Source of the DNA: JBAYVY01 sp041674345
GTDB taxonomy: Bacteria > Planctomycetota > Phycisphaerae > Phycisphaerales > Zrk34
Direction: 5' to 3'
DNA length: 6,586 nucleotides
NCBI GenBank assembly: GCA_041674345.1
Contig: JBAYVY010000211.1
Span: 1-6,586 of the forward strand
Positions within the stretch are counted from its first letter, which is position 1. Each line of letters starts with the position of its first letter. The position numbers and the translations under genes are program-made. The notes beneath the pieces were generated by a model that worked only from the letters and a program-made list of their open reading frames with translations, ran no database searches and was not told the origin of the DNA. This document shows positions 5,998 through 6,586 of this stretch, piece by piece.

Positions 5998-6096
5998 TTA
6001 CAGCTTGGTCTTGTGTTTCATGCCGTGGACCTTCATGGGCAGGCCGAAGAAGTCGATGAAACCGCAGGCGGCGGTGATGTCGTAGCGGTCCCGGCC
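5998..6096 (-). pseudogene. argG: C-terminal remnant resembling argininosuccinate synthase
   Basis: Between the hicB stop and the 223-residue gene is a 32-codon stretch ending in TAA. It contains DRYDITAACGFIDFFGLPMK, then a basic tail, MKHKTKL. The YDxxxAxGFIxxFGLPxKV pattern resembles the last residues of argininosuccinate synthase, which joins citrulline and aspartate in arginine synthesis. Only the extreme C-terminus is present. Upstream in the same frame the similarity stops around 6097, and the frame then runs out of phase through hicB, so there is no start codon of its own. It therefore looks like a broken 3' end: either decay after a rearrangement or the displaced 3' end left by an element that inserted into argG. 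Recognition is from memory of the family and from a short stretch, so it is tentative. Confidence 0.45.
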
Positions 6097-6122
6097 AAGA
6101 AAACGTCGAATCGTGAAGCGGG

Positions 6123-6347
6123 CTATTTGTAAGCGGCTTGATAGATGGCCGGCATGTAACGCGGCTCGGGAATGGGGCACCCTTTTTCTTTTGCTACTTC
6201 CAGCCACGCTTGTTTGGCGATTTGGACCTCATGTAACGCCTGTTCCGGCGTGTCGCCGAAGGCGGAGCATGATTTGAGATCAGGAATATCCGCCACCCAG
6301 CAGGCATCCTCTTCACTGTAGAACACGTTGATGTGGTAGTCCTTCAT
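6123..6347 (-). CDS. hicB: HicB family antitoxin-like protein
   Basis: This 74-residue protein matches the HicB-like antitoxin fold (PF15919-type). HINVFYSEEDACWVADIPDL (5-24) forms the paired beta strands, CSAFGDTPEQALHEV (27-41) the usual sAxGdTpeEAl turn and helix, and PIPEPRY (58-64) the conserved proline motif. HicB neutralises the HicA mRNA interferase, which cuts mRNA through an active-site histidine, and often represses the operon. This short form lacks the C-terminal DNA-binding domain of longer HicB proteins, so autoregulation would need another factor. The start codon overlaps the stop of the upstream frame (ATGA), as expected for a hicA-hicB pair. GGAG at 6362-6359 lies 11 nt before the ATG. 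A complete HicA is not present downstream, and the upstream gene looks incomplete, so this may be an orphan antitoxin. Confidence 0.88.
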   Translation of the reverse strand: MKDYHINVFYSEEDACWVADIPDLKSCSAFGDTPEQALHEVQIAKQAWLEVAKEKGCPIPEPRYMPAIYQAAYK

Positions 6348-6586
6348 GATTCACGTTTCTCCATTGTCAGACCGAATTCATCCACCATTTGGAGAAATTG
6401 GCGTATCTGATACGGTTTGGCGTCCGGGCCTTGCGGTTGAAGGTTCAACGGCCGCGTCGTTTTGGGTAACCGTTCACGGGTGATCGCCGTTTTTGAGCCA
6501 AAAACGAATGTTTGTCGAAAAATGGTCGAACATTGGCTCGTCTTACCGCCGTTTTTGAAGCAGAATCGAGGCTTTTTGACCCCGTG
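6344..6586 (-). CDS. Partial upstream gene of hicB, HicA-like C-terminus, probably disrupted
   Basis: A reading frame on the minus strand stays open from the right edge and stops at 6346-6344, overlapping the hicB start as ATGA. Its last 38 residues (from about 6457) look protein-like: TRPLNLQPQGPDAKPYQIRQ, then FLQMVDEFGLTMEKRES. The KPYQIRQFLQMVDEF helix resembles the C-terminal helix of HicA-type toxins, which precede hicB in this order. The region before it (6458-6586) reads as low-complexity, repeat-containing sequence without the expected HicA core (glycine-serine-histidine motif) in any frame I tried. Possible starts are GTG at 6580 or TTG at 6448; no convincing ATG start is visible. 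It may be a 5'-truncated hicA replaced by unrelated DNA, or a short unrelated gene. The identity is tentative. Confidence 0.35.
   Translation of the reverse strand, partial: HGVKKPRFCFKNGGKTSQCSTIFRQTFVFGSKTAITRERLPKTTRPLNLQPQGPDAKPYQIRQFLQMVDEFGLTMEKRES
6485..6558. repeat. Pair of 12-bp direct repeats CGCCGTTTTTGA at the right end
   Basis: CGCCGTTTTTGA occurs at 6485-6496 and again at 6547-6558, 62 bp apart, and partial similarity (AGC/GCC, then AATCGA/AACGAA) extends beyond each copy. The interval also holds two GTCGAA copies (6514-6519 and 6525-6530). The stretch is clearly richer in A and T than the rest of the window. It may be an intergenic repeat family or the edge of a mobile element. 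Confidence 0.5.
6495..6539. repeat. Bulged inverted repeat between the direct repeats
   Basis: GAGCC (6495-6499) pairs with GGCTC (6535-6539), and AATGTT (6507-6512) pairs with AACATT (6529-6534). The two stems are adjacent on the right arm but separated by an unpaired AAAAACG on the left arm. The loop holds TCGA-containing sequence. Such a one-sided bulge is seen in folded recombination sites and in structured intergenic repeats; no function can be assigned from one copy. Confidence 0.4.

Noticed and set aside
5998..6207. 69-codon minus-strand frame starting inside hicB as a complete gene
   Set aside because: The first half is hicB read out of frame; only the last 32 codons look protein-like, so it is treated as a remnant.
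6436..6449. Small palindrome GTTGAA-GG-TTCAAC as an operator
   Set aside because: It lies within the apparent coding part of the hicA-like frame and is short enough to arise by chance.
6485..6558. CRISPR array or integron attC site
   Set aside because: Only two repeat copies with no regular spacers, and the core RYYYAAC/GTTRRRY boxes of attC are not identifiable.

Overview
The window is chromosomal DNA of a GC-rich, Gram-negative-type bacterium. An exported rubrerythrin, a DUF2231 membrane protein, an ECF sigma factor with a membrane anti-sigma factor, and small toxin-antitoxin-like genes together suggest Planctomycetota. That assignment is an impression from gene content, not a proof. By eye the left two thirds is very GC-rich. 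From about 5.3 kb rightwards the sequence is visibly less GC-rich and carries accessory-type genes and debris.

Left (1-1261, minus strand): a DUF2231 membrane protein runs off the left edge. Upstream of it lies a rubrerythrin with a signal peptide. A strong hairpin (546-578) separates the two.

Centre (1370-3033, plus strand): a compact three-gene signalling operon is transcribed divergently from the rubrerythrin. It encodes an ECF sigma factor, a zinc-finger-type (HxxxCxxC) anti-sigma factor with one membrane segment, and a small membrane-anchored protein resembling periplasmic metal/stress sensors (Spy/CpxP/CnrX-like). The last two genes overlap by ATGA. The arrangement resembles CnrH-CnrY-CnrX: the third protein would sense the periplasm, the second would hold the sigma factor, and the first would drive a regulon.

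Right-centre (3052-5978, minus strand): four closely packed genes read from right to left. They are an unrecognised 223-residue protein, a DUF4258 protein (ATGA overlap), a DUF2283 protein (12-bp gap) and an M3 family metallopeptidase (30-bp gap). The DUF4258/DUF2283 pair looks like a toxin-antitoxin-type unit.

Far right (5998-6586, minus strand): a short C-terminal coding remnant resembling argininosuccinate synthase, then an intact HicB-type antitoxin gene. Upstream of hicB, overlapping it by ATGA, is the tail of a gene with HicA-like C-terminal character whose 5' part looks disrupted or lies outside the window. An AT-richer stretch with direct and inverted repeats closes the window. This looks like a junction where foreign or rearranged DNA meets the chromosome.
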